Of a stretch of 64,000 nt of DNA, positions 32,099-41,716 are shown one piece after another. The stretch is from Arthrobacter sp. Hiyo4 (GTDB taxonomy: Bacteria; Actinomycetota; Actinomycetes; Actinomycetales; Micrococcaceae), in the NCBI GenBank assembly GCA_002370555.1, contig AP014718.1, positions 1,488,001 to 1,552,000 on the forward strand. The letters run 5' to 3'. Each line of letters starts with the position of its first letter. The first letter of the stretch is position 1. A program made the position numbers and the translations under genes. The notes beneath the pieces were generated by a model. It worked only from the letters and a program-made list of their open reading frames with translations. It was not told the DNA's origin and did no database searches.

Positions 32099-32695
32099 TT
32101 ACACATCGTCCGTGTCCCGCAGAATCAGTTGAAGCCTGCGGACGCAGTCCTGTGCGAAGTCCGGCAAGGTGGACCAGTAGTAGGGAACCCCGACAGCGCG
32201 ATGGCCAACGCCCAGCCCGGTGGAGAGATCCTGCAGACTGCCGCCACTGTACGACAACAGTGGCTCGTCCCACCGTGCGCCCATGAGGTCGATGCTGTGG
32301 AGGGAACAGACAAAGCCAGCCAGGTCACGGCCGGGCCAGGACAGATCCTGCTCACTTTCCGGGTTCAGCTCTGTACCGTCGACTCACCGGTACACGGACC
32401 AGGGGAACGGGTAGCTTTCATCCGGCCTGCCGATTGCCACAGGCTCGGGAATGCTGAGCGGAAGGTGCGCTGCAAGGCGCGGCAGCCATGTCTGTTCCTT
32501 GGCCACATCGGCCGCGGTGCCCGACGTCCGTGGCAACCTCACCACCAGACCATCGCCCGGCCGCAACGTGCGATTGTCTGTGCGTTCCCCGGCAGGCGAG
32601 AGAGCCAGGTGCTCCCAGGCAGGAAACTGGTGATTGATGAGTCGACGGACAGTTTTCTCCCCGAGGTTAACTTCGTCCGTATGCAGGGAGACCAT
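32099..32695 (-). pseudogene. Aminoglycoside-phosphotransferase (APH) family kinase with an internal deletion
   Basis: APH-fold small-molecule kinases are about 300 residues. ATG 32695 begins a normal N-lobe: MVSLHTDEVNLGEKTVRRL, the nucleotide-loop GDGLVVRLPRTSGTAADVAKEQTWLP, then PWSVYRWVDGTEL (one base lost near 32385). It continues to GGSLQDLST and then jumps to WALAIALSG and VPYYWSTLPDFAQDCVRRLQ, which is the family's C-terminus. The catalytic HGDxxxxN loop and the metal-binding DFG-like motif, about 100 residues, are missing. The junction lies near 32213-32224. As written it cannot phosphorylate. The substrate of the intact ancestor is unknown; the name does not imply antibiotic resistance. 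Confidence 0.75.
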
Positions 32696-32704
32696 GTCTG
32701 TAAC

Positions 32705-32914
32705 TCAAACACAGGTCAGCCGTTCGCGGGCAACCTCTCTGGTCACACCGACATGCAACGCCCGGCCTGGCGGGTCCCGGAACCGGTAGACTGATGCCGG
32801 ATCCGGGCCGGCGCAGTCGCCCCCGGCTGCCGCCGAGGTGACATAGACGGCATTCCGTATCGCCCGGGCCATCCGGGCGCCACAGCCTGCATCCCGGAAG
32901 GAACGCCATGTCAT
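32705..32914 (-). CDS. Possible small protein upstream of the APH-like gene
   Basis: An open frame of up to 69 residues from ATG 32914, or 55 from ATG 32872, stopping 9 bases before the APH-like start. Its third codon positions are mostly G or C, like real genes here, and the spacing looks like an operon. The product matches nothing I know, and the long form overlaps the start of the opposing ecfS. The alternative is that this is simply the 213-base divergent regulatory region. Confidence 0.25.
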   Translation of the reverse strand: MTWRSFRDAGCGARMARAIRNAVYVTSAAAGGDCAGPDPASVYRFRDPPGRALHVGVTREVARERLTCV

Positions 32915-33754
32915 CGCCCTCCCTCACCTTGCCGTCCCGGCCACTGCCCGGAACCGCCGCCTGCTGGAAACCCTCGGAGGGTTGGCCATCGCCGGCACGT
33001 ACATCTACCTGGTGTTGAACCAGCCCGCGGACATCACCGGCGGCCCGGCAGCGCGTCGGCCCTGATCGCCCTGTCCGGCTTCCTCGTGGGCGCCGTGCTG
33101 CTGATCATCGGCGTGCTGCCCACACTGCCTGTGTCCACGCTGGTGCTGATTCCGGTGGCACTGGTGCTGAACATTGTCCTGGGCCAGTTCGTGGGCAGCA
33201 CCTTGGTGCCCTTCTACCTCGACGCCATCGGCACCGTCCTGATCGCAGTCCTGGCCGGACCCGCCGCCGGAGCAGCCACGGGCGCCCTCAGCAGCATCGT
33301 CTGGTCCTTCTTCAACCCCACCGTCCTGCCGTTCGCCGCCGGTGCCGCCCTGATCGGCTTCCTGGCCGGCGTCGCCGCACGCCACGGCCTGTTCCGGCGC
33401 TTCTACCTGGCACCGGTGGCAGGGTTCCTGGCCGGCATCATCGGCGGTGTGGTCTCCGCACCCGTTGCCGCGTTCGTCTTCGGCGGCACCTCCGGCCTGG
33501 CCACCGGCGCCATCGTCAGCGCCTTCCGTTCCATGGGTGACACCCTCCTGGCGGCCATCACCAAACAGGCCCTCATCTCGGACCCCATGGACAAGGCCAT
33601 CGTCTTCACGTTGGTGGCCGTCCTGGTGTACGCGCTGCCGCGCCGTACCCGCCTGCAGTTTCCGTTTGTCCGGCGGTACCGCGTGCTTGCGGGAACAGCC
33701 GCCAACCAGTCGGCTGGCCAGTCCGCCAGCCGGTCCACCGGCCAGGACGCCTGA
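32908..33754 (+). CDS. ECF transporter S component (substrate-binding membrane subunit)
   Basis: The S component of an energy-coupling-factor importer: it binds the vitamin or nucleobase-like substrate in the membrane. ATG 32908 has GGAAGGAA six bases upstream. Two base losses (near 32958 and 33048) hide the N-terminus, which restores to RRLLETLGGLAIAGTYIYLVL and ALIALSGFLVGAVLLIIGVLP. Helices continue through residue 220: VALVLNIVLGQFVGSTLVPF, LDAIGTVLIAVLAGPAAGAA, FAAGAALIGFLAGVAA, VAGFLAGIIGGVVSAPVAAF. The C-terminal tail is QSAG-repeat-rich. Substrate is not readable; a nucleoside hydrolase 1.4 kb away is only circumstantial. Confidence 0.83.
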
Positions 33755-33764
33755 CCCGGCCCTG

Positions 33765-34509
33765 ATGCGTCTGCACCCCCTCACTTCGCTGGCGGCTGCC
33801 GGCAGCACTGCAGTCATCACGACGGTGGCTTCCAACTGGCCGCTGTCCCTCACCGTGATCGCCGCGGCCGCGGGCTTGTCGGTAGCCGGGGAGTGGCCCG
33901 TCGGATGCTGCCGGCGGTGGCGGTCATCCTGGCCCCGCTGGTCCTGTCGCTACTGGCCATGCACGGACTCTTTTTTCCGGAGGGCACCACGGTCCTGGCG
34001 CAGTGGGGCCCTGCGCGGGTCACCGTGGAAGGGCTTCATTTTGCCCTTGAGCGGGCTGCGCAGCTTTCGGCCGCGGTGCTGGTGCTGCTGCTGTGTTCCT
34101 TCACCATCAGCGTCCCGGACCTGGTGGCTGCCCTGTCCGCCCGCGGCGTCCACGCGCGGTTCGCGTTTGTGCTTGCCTCCACCCTGACACTGCTGCCAGC
34201 CATCAGTTCACGGCTGGGGCGGATCCGGCAGGCCCAGGAAGCGCGTGGCCTGGTGATCAGGCCTGGAATTGTCGGGCGCGCAGGCGCGTTCCGGTGGCAG
34301 GCGGTGCCCCTGGTGCTGTCCTCGTGGAGGAAGCCGGCACCCGCGCGGCAGCATTACAGGCCCGCGGGTTCGGCAGTGCCGGGCAACACACCAGTTACCG
34401 GGCGGTCCAGGATTCTCCGGTCCAACGGTGGGTTCGCCTCGTGCTGGTGCTGGCGGCGGTGGCGGCCATCGCCGCCCGCCTCTGGCAGCCGACGGCGGGT
34501 GCTTTTTAG
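33765..34509 (+). CDS. ecfT: ECF transporter T component (transmembrane coupling subunit)
   Basis: EcfT couples the ATPases to the S component. ATG 33765 (MRLHPLTSLAAAGS) begins it, 10 bases after ecfS. Helices include LSLTVIAAAAGLSVAG, MLPAVAVILAPLVLSLLAMHGLFF and LSAAVLVLLLCSFTISV. The cytoplasmic coupling region carries both Ala-Arg-Gly signatures, QAQEARGL and ALQARGFG, needed to contact the ATPases. Base losses near 33895 and 34325 split it into three frames. The stop TAG shares its last base with the GTG start of ecfA. About 248 residues. Confidence 0.85.
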
Positions 34510-36043
34510 TGGCGCAAAGCCCACCTCCGCTTCTGGCGGCGAGTATTGAAAAATTTGTGTTCTCCGGCGAGAAGGAACCGGTCCTGGCGGGGCTTGACGC
34601 GGCCTTCGCCGCTGGGTCGCTGACAGCTGTGCTCGGCGGATCCGGCAGCGGCAAGTCGACACTGGGACGACTGCTCGCCGGCTGGTTGTTGCCCGGCGAT
34701 GGCGGGACACTCACGGGTTTTCTTGAGCTTGCCGGCACGCGGCTCCGGTTCACCGGAACAGCCGCCGATCCGCGGATCGATCCGGGGAGCTGGGGCCGCC
34801 GGGTGGGCTTTGTGCCGCAGGATCCCTCCGCCGCCCTGTCCACGGTCCGTGCCACGGTGGCCGAAGAGCTGGCGTTCGGGCTGGAAAACGCGGGGATTGA
34901 CCGTGCGACGATGGCCGGCGATGTTCGGCACACGGCAGCACTCACCGGCCTGACCCGGCTGCTGGACCGGGATCCTGTGACGCTTTCCGGCGGCCAACTG
35001 CGCCGCCTGGCCGTCGGCTGCGCGGTCATTGCCCGCCCCGCGGTTCTCATCATGGACGAACCCTTCGCCTCGCTCGACACGGACGGGCCGAAGACCTCGC
35101 TGCCCTGGTGCGGAAACTCGTCCAGGACGGCACCGCCGTCGTAGTCCTGAGCCAGCGGGCCGATGCCTTCCTGAACAACGCCGGTACCTGGCTGGTCCTT
35201 GCCGGCGGTACCGTCGCCGCGGCTGGCTCGCCGGCAGAAATCGTGGCTGCAGGGGCGCTGGAACTGGCGGGAGTGGTTTGCCCCCGCCCGCACACAGGTC
35301 TCCGGCCGCCCGCAGGTGCAGGCCATGAATCCGGGGTTGACGGTCCGCCGGCTTTGGAGCTGCGTGACGTCTCGTTCACATACCGGGGGACGCAGGGCAG
35401 AGGCTGGTTCAGGGCACAACCGGGCCCGCCTGCTGACCCGGTCCCGGTCCTGCACGGACTGAGCCTGGCCGTCAGCGCGGGCGAGATCCTGGCTGTGGCA
35501 GGTCCCAACGGCGCCGGAAAGTCCACGCTCCTGAGGCACCTCAACGGCTTGCTCCAGCCCACGGCAGGCAGCGTGCTGGTCAGGGGACGGAACATCGGTG
35601 GACAGCCCGCGGGACGCGTTTCCGCCGACGTCGGGCTCCTCTTCCAGCAGCCCAGGGACCAGCTGTTTGAGCGGACCGTGGAACGGGAAGTCCGCTTCGG
35701 GCTCGAGCGTGGGCAGCCGGCGGCTGACCAGGCGGTGCAGCAGGCCCTCGCCGCCGTTGGCCTGGAGCACCTTGCCGGGCGGCACCCGGCCGAACTGCCC
35801 GCGTCCCAGCAGCGGCTTCTGGCACTGGCCACAGTGCTTGCCCGGCGTCCCTCGGTCCTTGCGCTGGACGAACCGACCGTTTCCCTGGACGGCCATGGGC
35901 TGGCCGCGCTGGACCGGGTGGTGCGCAGCACGACGGCGGAGGGCACCGCCGTCGTGCTGGTCACCCATGACCTGGACTACGCCCGGTCCATCGCGCACCG
36001 GCTGGTGCGCCTTGACGCTGGCCGCCTGCTAGCCGCGGACTGA
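34509..36043 (+). CDS. ecfA: ECF transporter A components, two fused ATPases
   Basis: About 511 residues holding both ATP-binding subunits of the importer in one chain, as in M. tuberculosis Rv2326c. First cassette: Walker A GGSGSGKST near 34640, signature LSGGQLRRLAVG, Walker B VLIMDEPFASLD. Second cassette: Walker A GPNGAGKST near 35508, Q-loop LLFQQPRDQLFERTV, Walker B VLALDEPTVSLDG, H-loop VLVTHDLDYA. The second signature is degenerate (LPASQQRLLALA instead of LSGGQ), which suggests asymmetric ATP hydrolysis. One base is lost near 35092. The 3' end overlaps fadB, on the other strand, by 15 bases. Confidence 0.9.
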
Positions 36044-38243
36044 TTCCGGGGTTGCTGCATCCGGGCTGACTGATTCGGAGGACTGACCCGTCAGGCCCGA
36101 CGCGACGCCGGGCGCCAGGAAGCGCCTGCCGTTGACCCGTTCGGAGGCGCCAACACGGTCCAGGTACGGCGTGATGCCACCCAGGAACATTGGCCAGCCA
36201 GCGCCCAGGATCATGCAGAGGTCGATGTCCTCAGGACCGGCCACCACGCCCTCATCCAGCATCAGCCCGATCTCCTCCGCGAGGGCGTCCTGCACGCGGC
36301 GCAGCACGTTGTCCCCGGTGGACGGTGACGTGCCGAAGGACATCAGCGACAGGGTGGACTCCGGATCTCCTGGGAGCCGTCGGCCGCCGGGGCCCAGAGC
36401 GATTTCACGCCGTTCTCGATCAGTTTCTGCAGGTTCGTGGACACGGCGAAGCGGTCTCCGAAAGCAGCGTGCAGGGATTCCTGGACATGCTGGGCAACCG
36501 GCAGGCCCACCATGGCACCCAGCGTGAACGGCGTCATCGGCAGGCCCATGGGACGCAGCGAAGTGTCGGCGACCTCGGCAGGGGTGCCTTCGTCGAACGC
36601 GGCCGTCACTTCGCCCATCAGCCGCAGCAGGATCCTGTTGACCACAAATGCAGGCGCATCCTTAACCAGCACCGCGGTCTTCTTCAGGCCCTTGGCGAGC
36701 TCAAAAGCGGTGGCCAGCACGGCGTCGTCGGTCCTGGGGGCGCGTACGATTTCGAGCAGCGGCATCACGGCCACCGGGTTGAAGAAGTGGAAGCCCACCA
36801 GCCGTTCGGGGTGCGCGAGGTCTTCGGCCATGGCCGTGACGGACAGCGAGGACGTGTTGGTAGCGAGGATGCAGTCCGGCGAGACGATGGCCTCCACCTC
36901 GGCGAAGACCTGCTTCTTGACGTTCAGCTCCTCGAAGACAGCCTCAATGACAAAGTCCGCGTCCGCGAACGCCTCCTTGGAGACAGATCCAGTGACCAGC
37001 GCCCTGGTGCGGTTGGCTGCGTCCTGGCTGATCCGTTTCTTGCCGAGAAGCTTGTCCACCTCGGCGTGGACGTAGCCAACGCCTTTGTCCACACGGGCCT
37101 GGTCGATGTCCGTCATCACCACGGGGACCTTGAGCTGGCGGGCGAACAAAAGTGCCAGCTGGCTGGCCATAAGGCCCGCACCCACGACGCCGATCTTGGT
37201 GACCGGACGGGCGAGCTTACGGTCCGGTGCGCCGGCAGGCCGCTTGGAACGCTTCTGGACCAGGTCAAGGAACGCGTAGACGGTGGCGCGGAACTCGTCG
37301 GTCTGCATCAGGCCGGCCAGGGTCTCGCACTCGAGCACGGCGGAATCGGCTTGGGACATGGTCCGGTTGGCTTCGAGGATGTCCAGGACCTTGGCCGGCG
37401 CAGGCGAGGCGTTGGAGGTCTTGGCCTCCACGAACGTCCGGCCGGCGGCAACGGCTGCGGACCAGCGCCCGGCAACAGTTGGATCAGTGGGATCCACGGA
37501 GTTGGCCCGCTCCGGGACCGTCTCGCCGGTGATGACCGTGGCCGCCCAGGCGAGCGATTGTTCCAGGAAGTCTGCCGGTTCGAACAGGGCGTCGGCGATA
37601 CCGAGCTGGAAGGCCTGCGGCCCGTTGAGCGACCGGTTGTTGCTGAGCGGGTTCTCGACCATCACCTTGACCGCGTTCTCGGGTCCGATCAGGCGCGGCA
37701 GGATGTAGACGCCGCCCCAGCCGGGGACCAGGCCGATGAAGGCCTCGGGAAGCGCCAGCGCACCGGCGCCGGTGGATACCGTGCGGTACGTGGACTGCAG
37801 GGCGATCTCCAGACCGCCGCCCAGGGCAACGCCGTTGATGAACGCGAAGCTGGGAACGCCGAGGTTGGCCAGCGTGGCATAAACGTCATGCCCGAGCTGT
37901 GCTATCCACAGGCCGTGATCACGATTCTCGAGTGACTTCACCGCGGACAGGTCGGCGCCGGCCACGAGGAAGTACGGTTTGCCGGTCACGCCGACGCCCA
38001 CGATTTCACCGCGTGCCGCACGCTCCTTCAGTACCTCCAGGACGGTGCCGAGTTCCACCAGGGTATTGGGTCCCAGCGTGGTGGGTTTGGAGTGGTCCAA
38101 GCCGTTGTCCAGGGTGATCAGCGCAAAAACGCCGGGCTCTGCTGGCCGGGGGCGGCAGGCAGCTTGATGTCCTGGACGTATGAGTGGGTCACGGTTTCGT
38201 CAGGGAAGAGCTCGGCAAGCTTGGAGAAATCGGCGGCGCTCAT
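36029..38243 (-). CDS. fadB: 3-hydroxyacyl-CoA dehydrogenase / enoyl-CoA hydratase, fatty-acid oxidation alpha subunit
   Basis: Bifunctional beta-oxidation enzyme, about 738 residues. The hydratase domain comes first (oxyanion motif VAGADLSAVKSL, then FINGVALGGGLEIAL and PEAFIGLVPGWGG). The NAD-binding dehydrogenase domain starts TKIGVVGAGLMASQLALLFA with catalytic His in LVGFHFFNPVAVMPLLEIV. ATG 38243 overlaps the fadA stop (ATGA). One base is lost near 38135 at the N-terminus (ALITLDNGLDHSKPTTLGP) and one near 36355 (SLMSFGTSPSTGDNVLRRVQ resumes). It forms a coupled pair with fadA, giving the alpha2-beta2 type complex. Confidence 0.93.
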
Positions 38244-39537
38244 GCGGCGGCTCCTTCGGTGGTGGCTACTGAGTTTGCTTCGTGGACAACTGCTGCGACG
38301 GTGCCGCTGTAATCTGTGTATTTCGAGTGATGCGGGTTTTCCCAGATGACGGTGGCGCCCATGCCCAAGCCTATGCACATGGTGGTGATCCCGTACCGGA
38401 CCGAGGGATCTTCTTCGAACTGCCGGGCGAGCTGGTTCATCAGCCTGACCCCGGAGGACGCGAGGGGGTGGCCCACCGCGATGGCGCCGCCGTACCGGTT
38501 CACCCGGGGGTCGTCGTCGGGAATTCCAAAGTGGTCCAGGAAACTCAGGACCTGCACGGCAAACGCTTCATTGACCTCGAAAAGACCGATGTCCTCAATG
38601 CTGAGGCCGGCGTTCTTCAGCGCCTTTTCGGTGGCGGGCACCGGTCCGATCCCCATAACCTCCGGTTCGACGCCGGCATAGGCGTAGCTGACCAGCCGCA
38701 TTTTGACCGGCAGGCCCAGTTCCGCTGCAGCTTCCGAGGAGGCCAGGACTGCGGCGGTGGCGCCGTCATTCAGGCCGGCGGCGTTGCCCGCCGTCACCCG
38801 GCCGTGGGCGCGGAAGGGAGTCCGCAGGGCCGCCAGGTCCTCGAATGTGGTGCCCGGGCGGGGCGGCTCATCAACGCTGTTCACCGTCCAGCCGTGACCC
38901 GGCTTGAGGGTAGCGACCGGAACGAGGTCCGGCTGGATCTGGCCCTTGGCGTAGGCGGCCTCGAGTTTGTCCTGCGAGGCGACCGCGTAGGCGTCGGTGC
39001 GTGCCTTGGTGATGGCGGGGAAACGGTCGTGCAGGTTTTCGGCAGTGTTGCCCATGTTCAGGGCGGCGGGATCCACCAGGCGCTCGGACATAAAGCGCGG
39101 GTTCGGGTCGGCGCCGGAGCCCATCGGGTGGTTGCCCATGTGCTCCACGCCGCCGGCGATGACGACGTCGTAGGCTCCGAAACCGATGCCGCTCGCCGTT
39201 GTGGTGACTGCGGTCATGGCGCCGGCGCACATGCGGTCGATGGCGAAGCCGGGGACGGTGCGGGGGAGCCCTGCCAGGAGGGCGGCTGTGCGGCCGAGGG
39301 TCAGGCCCTGGTCGCCGGTCTGGGTGGTGGCCGCGACTGCTACTTCGTCGATCCGGCCGCGGGCAGGGTGGGGTTGCGGCGCAGCAGTTCGCGGATGCAC
39401 TTCACCATCAGGTCATCGGCGCGGGTGCCGGCGTAGATGCCTTTCTCGCCGGCCCGGCCGAAGGGTGTGCGGACGCCGTCAACAAAAACGACGTCGCGGA
39501 CAGTTCGCGGGGATCCGCTGCTTCCGTGGTGGCTCAC
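38240..39537 (-). CDS. fadA: Acetyl-CoA acyltransferase (3-ketoacyl-CoA thiolase)
   Basis: Thiolytic last step of beta-oxidation. GTG 39537 (MSHHGSSGSPRTVRDVVFVDG) has GAGGAG five bases upstream on the minus strand. The acyl-accepting Cys is in AIDRMCAGAMTAV; the second catalytic set is NEAFAVQ, GGAIAVGHPLASSG (His) and TTMCIGLGMG (Cys). One base lost near 39362 separates the N-terminus from GRIDEVAVAATTQTGDQG. About 432 residues. Transcription starts from the palindromic promoter 65-100 bases upstream. Confidence 0.94.
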
Positions 39538-39601
39538 GTTTACTCCTCATCGAGACGTTGGCGCCGTCCGGAGGCCAAAGGGCAGCGCTCTGGGACGGCA
39601 G

Positions 39602-39638
39602 TGCACACTATGTTACTCGTCAGTAACATAGTGTGCAA
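39602..39638 (-). promoter_or_regulatory. fadAB promoter embedded in a perfect 16-bp palindrome
   Basis: Bases 39602-39617 and 39622-39637 are exact inverted repeats with a 4-base spacer (CGTC). Read on the minus strand, TTGCAC (complement of 39633-39638) and TAACAT (complement of 39610-39615) are good -35 and -10 boxes with exactly 17 bases between. The dyad therefore covers the whole core promoter of fadAB. The central core TTACT-N4-AGTAA is typical of TetR/FadR-type operators. No T run follows, so a terminator for rnd is less likely. The regulator gene is not in the window. Confidence 0.7.
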
Positions 39639-39655
39639 GGCTCGGTAAGGGGCGT

Positions 39656-40981
39656 TTATTCGGTGGCTGCGGCTGCCTTGGTTTCCTTGGCCGGCAGCGG
39701 TCGCGGGTTGAGGAACGCGTCCGTGAGAAGCGGTGCCACCACGCCGATCTGCCACTCGCGGGCACCGAGGGCACGCAGCTCGGCGGCCACTGTCTCTTCG
39801 GTAATGCCCGACGGCGGACGCCACGCCACGCGGCGCAGGTAGTCCGGCGTCAGCAGGTTCTCCACGGGAAGGTTCAGTTCCTCCGCCTTCTCCTGCAGGA
39901 GCGGGCGGGCGGTGGACAGGCGTGCGGCGGCCTCGGGTCGCGATCGGACCAGACCCGCGGCGGGGGCGGTGCGTTGGTGGGGAGGTGCAGCGGCGGAAGG
40001 TCCTCAAGATCGCGGGCAGCGGCGATGCACCGGAGCCAGCGGGGTGCCTCACGCTGAGCCGCGCGCCCATGGAAGCCCTTGGTGCCAAGCAGTTGGGGAA
40101 CGGTGGACGGCATCGCCTTGGCGGCGGAAACCAGCGCGGAATCAGGGATCAGCCGCCCCGGCGCAACATCGCGCTTCTGCGCCAGGGAATCGCGCTCCAG
40201 CCACATTTCGCGAACCGCGGCCAGCTGGCGCCGGTCGCGGATCTGGTGCAGGCCCGACGTCTTGCGCCAGGGGTCAACCCGGGGAGGGGCGACTCCGGCG
40301 GCAAGGATCGCGGCAAATTCCTGCTCGGCGTATTCCAGCTTGCCGTCGGCCTGCAGCAGTTCGATGAGTTCTTCGCGCAGCTCGGTCAGGACTTCCACGT
40401 CCAGGGCGGCGTAGCGCAGCCACGGCTCGGGCAGCGGCCGGGTGGACCAGTCGGCGGCCGAATGTTCCTTCGCCAGGCCAAAGCCGAGCAGCTGTTCGAT
40501 GACGGCGGCCAGGCCAACGCGTGGCAGGCCGGCCAGCCGTGCGGCGAGCTCCGTATCAAAGAGCCTGTCCGGCCACATGCCCAGCTCCAGCAGGCAGGGC
40601 AGGTCCTGGCTGGCTGCATGCAGGATCCATTCCACGCCCTGGAGCGCATCGTTGATGATGGACAGGTTCTCGAACGGTTCAGGGTCGATCAGCCAGGTAC
40701 CTGAGCCTTCGCGCCGGATTTGCACCAGGAACGCGCGCTGGCCGTACCGGAATCCTGAGGCCCGTTCTGCATCAACCCCTGCGGGCCTGTTCCGGCGGCG
40801 ATGGCTGCCGCGCACCGCTCCAGCCCGGACTGTGATTCGATAACCAGCGGCACGCCGTCGCGGGGTGCGTCGAGGTCAATGACTACGGGGACCTGGCTGT
40901 CGAAGCCTTCCACCGTGATGTGGGGAGTGGTATCAGCAGCCGGAGCGCCGGCCGTGGTGTTTTCCGGAATATGAGGGTCAT
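39656..40981 (-). CDS. rnd: Ribonuclease D family 3'-5' exonuclease with HRDC domain
   Basis: Trims tRNA and other structured RNAs from the 3' end. ATG 40981 begins MTLIFRKT; the first 70 residues are split by losses near 40945 and 40790. DEDDy motifs: ExoI VDAERASGFRYGQRAFLVQI, ExoII ILHAASQDLPCLLELG, ExoIII YAALDVEVLTELREEL. The HRDC domain follows, near REMWLERDSLAQKRDVAPGRLI. A further loss near 39945 precedes the C-terminus, which contains LLTPDYLRRVAWRPPSGIT. About 442 residues. In mycobacteria the equivalents of this gene and the next (Rv2681 and Rv2680) are also adjacent. Confidence 0.91.
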
Positions 40982-41011
40982 GATGCCTTCAGTTTACCGA
41001 CAAGGGCAGTC

Positions 41012-41655
41012 CTAGTTCCGGCGCCGGCGCGGAAGGGCCGTGACGCCGTCGGCAGAGGGGGAAGGCCGGCGAACGTGCACACCATGTCGGACCACGCCTC
41101 CAGATGGGCCGTGACGTCCGAGGACTCCGGTGTCCAGGAGGCGCGCAGCTCGATATCGATCGATCCGGGACGGTCGGAAAGTGTTCCAAAGCTCTCCGAC
41201 AGGACGCGCGTGGCAGTCCCGCCGGCCGCCCGGTAGGGGCCTTGTGGTTCTCCAGCGCCTCGACCAGCCAGGTCCAGGCGACGGTGCCCAGCATTTCGTC
41301 GTTGCCCATTTCGGGTTCAAGCTGGGCCCGGATGTAGGTGACAATCCGGAATTCGCCGTCCCAGACTGCTGAGCCTTCGGGGTCGTGCAGCAGGATGAAG
41401 CGGCCGTGGCCAGCTCGGTGTCGTCGTCGTCCTCGCTGCCGGACGCCGCCGCCAGGCCATGGCGGCGGGCCCGTGGACGGGTGTGGTGCCGCTGCCCGGT
41501 CCGGACGCCATGACCTCGGCCCCGAGTGCGACGGCGAACGGAGCCAGGCGCGCCGGGCGGGAATTTCCGCCAGGCGCAGTTCACTGCGGCATTGGCCTTC
41601 CTGAGGGTTCCCAAGGCGTGGAGAAAATCCGGGGAACCTGGGCTAGTGCGTTCAC
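41012..41655 (-). CDS. DUF3000 family protein (frameshifted)
   Basis: A conserved actinobacterial protein of unknown function, next to rnd as in mycobacteria (Rv2680). Corrected reading begins at GTG 41655 (MNALAQVP, then DFLHALGTLRKANAAVNC) and continues LRLAEIPA, ARLAPFAVALGAEVMAS, GRFILLHDPEGSAVWDGEFRIVTYI, EPEMGNDEMLGTVAWTWLVEAL, ending near PPLPSADGVTALPRRRRN at 41012. At least four single-base losses scatter these over three frames (near 41630, 41590, 41400, 41230). About 214 residues, probably cytoplasmic. Confidence 0.75.
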
Positions 41656-41716
41656 CTTCGCAGATTACGCAACCGCAGGGGGCGGGCAGTGCAGGCTCGC
41701 CGTCGGCAGGTCCATG

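Noticed and set aside
32696..32907. Possible TPP or cobalamin riboswitch upstream of the ECF S gene (CTGAT, CCGGAT and CCGGCGCAG-like blocks)
   Set aside because: The TPP CTGAGA block and the 3' B12 box are absent and I could not form the required closing helix; the similarity is limited to short GC-rich words.
38282..39436. A 384-codon plus-strand open frame opposite fadA
   Set aside because: It is the antisense of a conserved thiolase with intact catalytic motifs and shows no protein-like pattern of its own.
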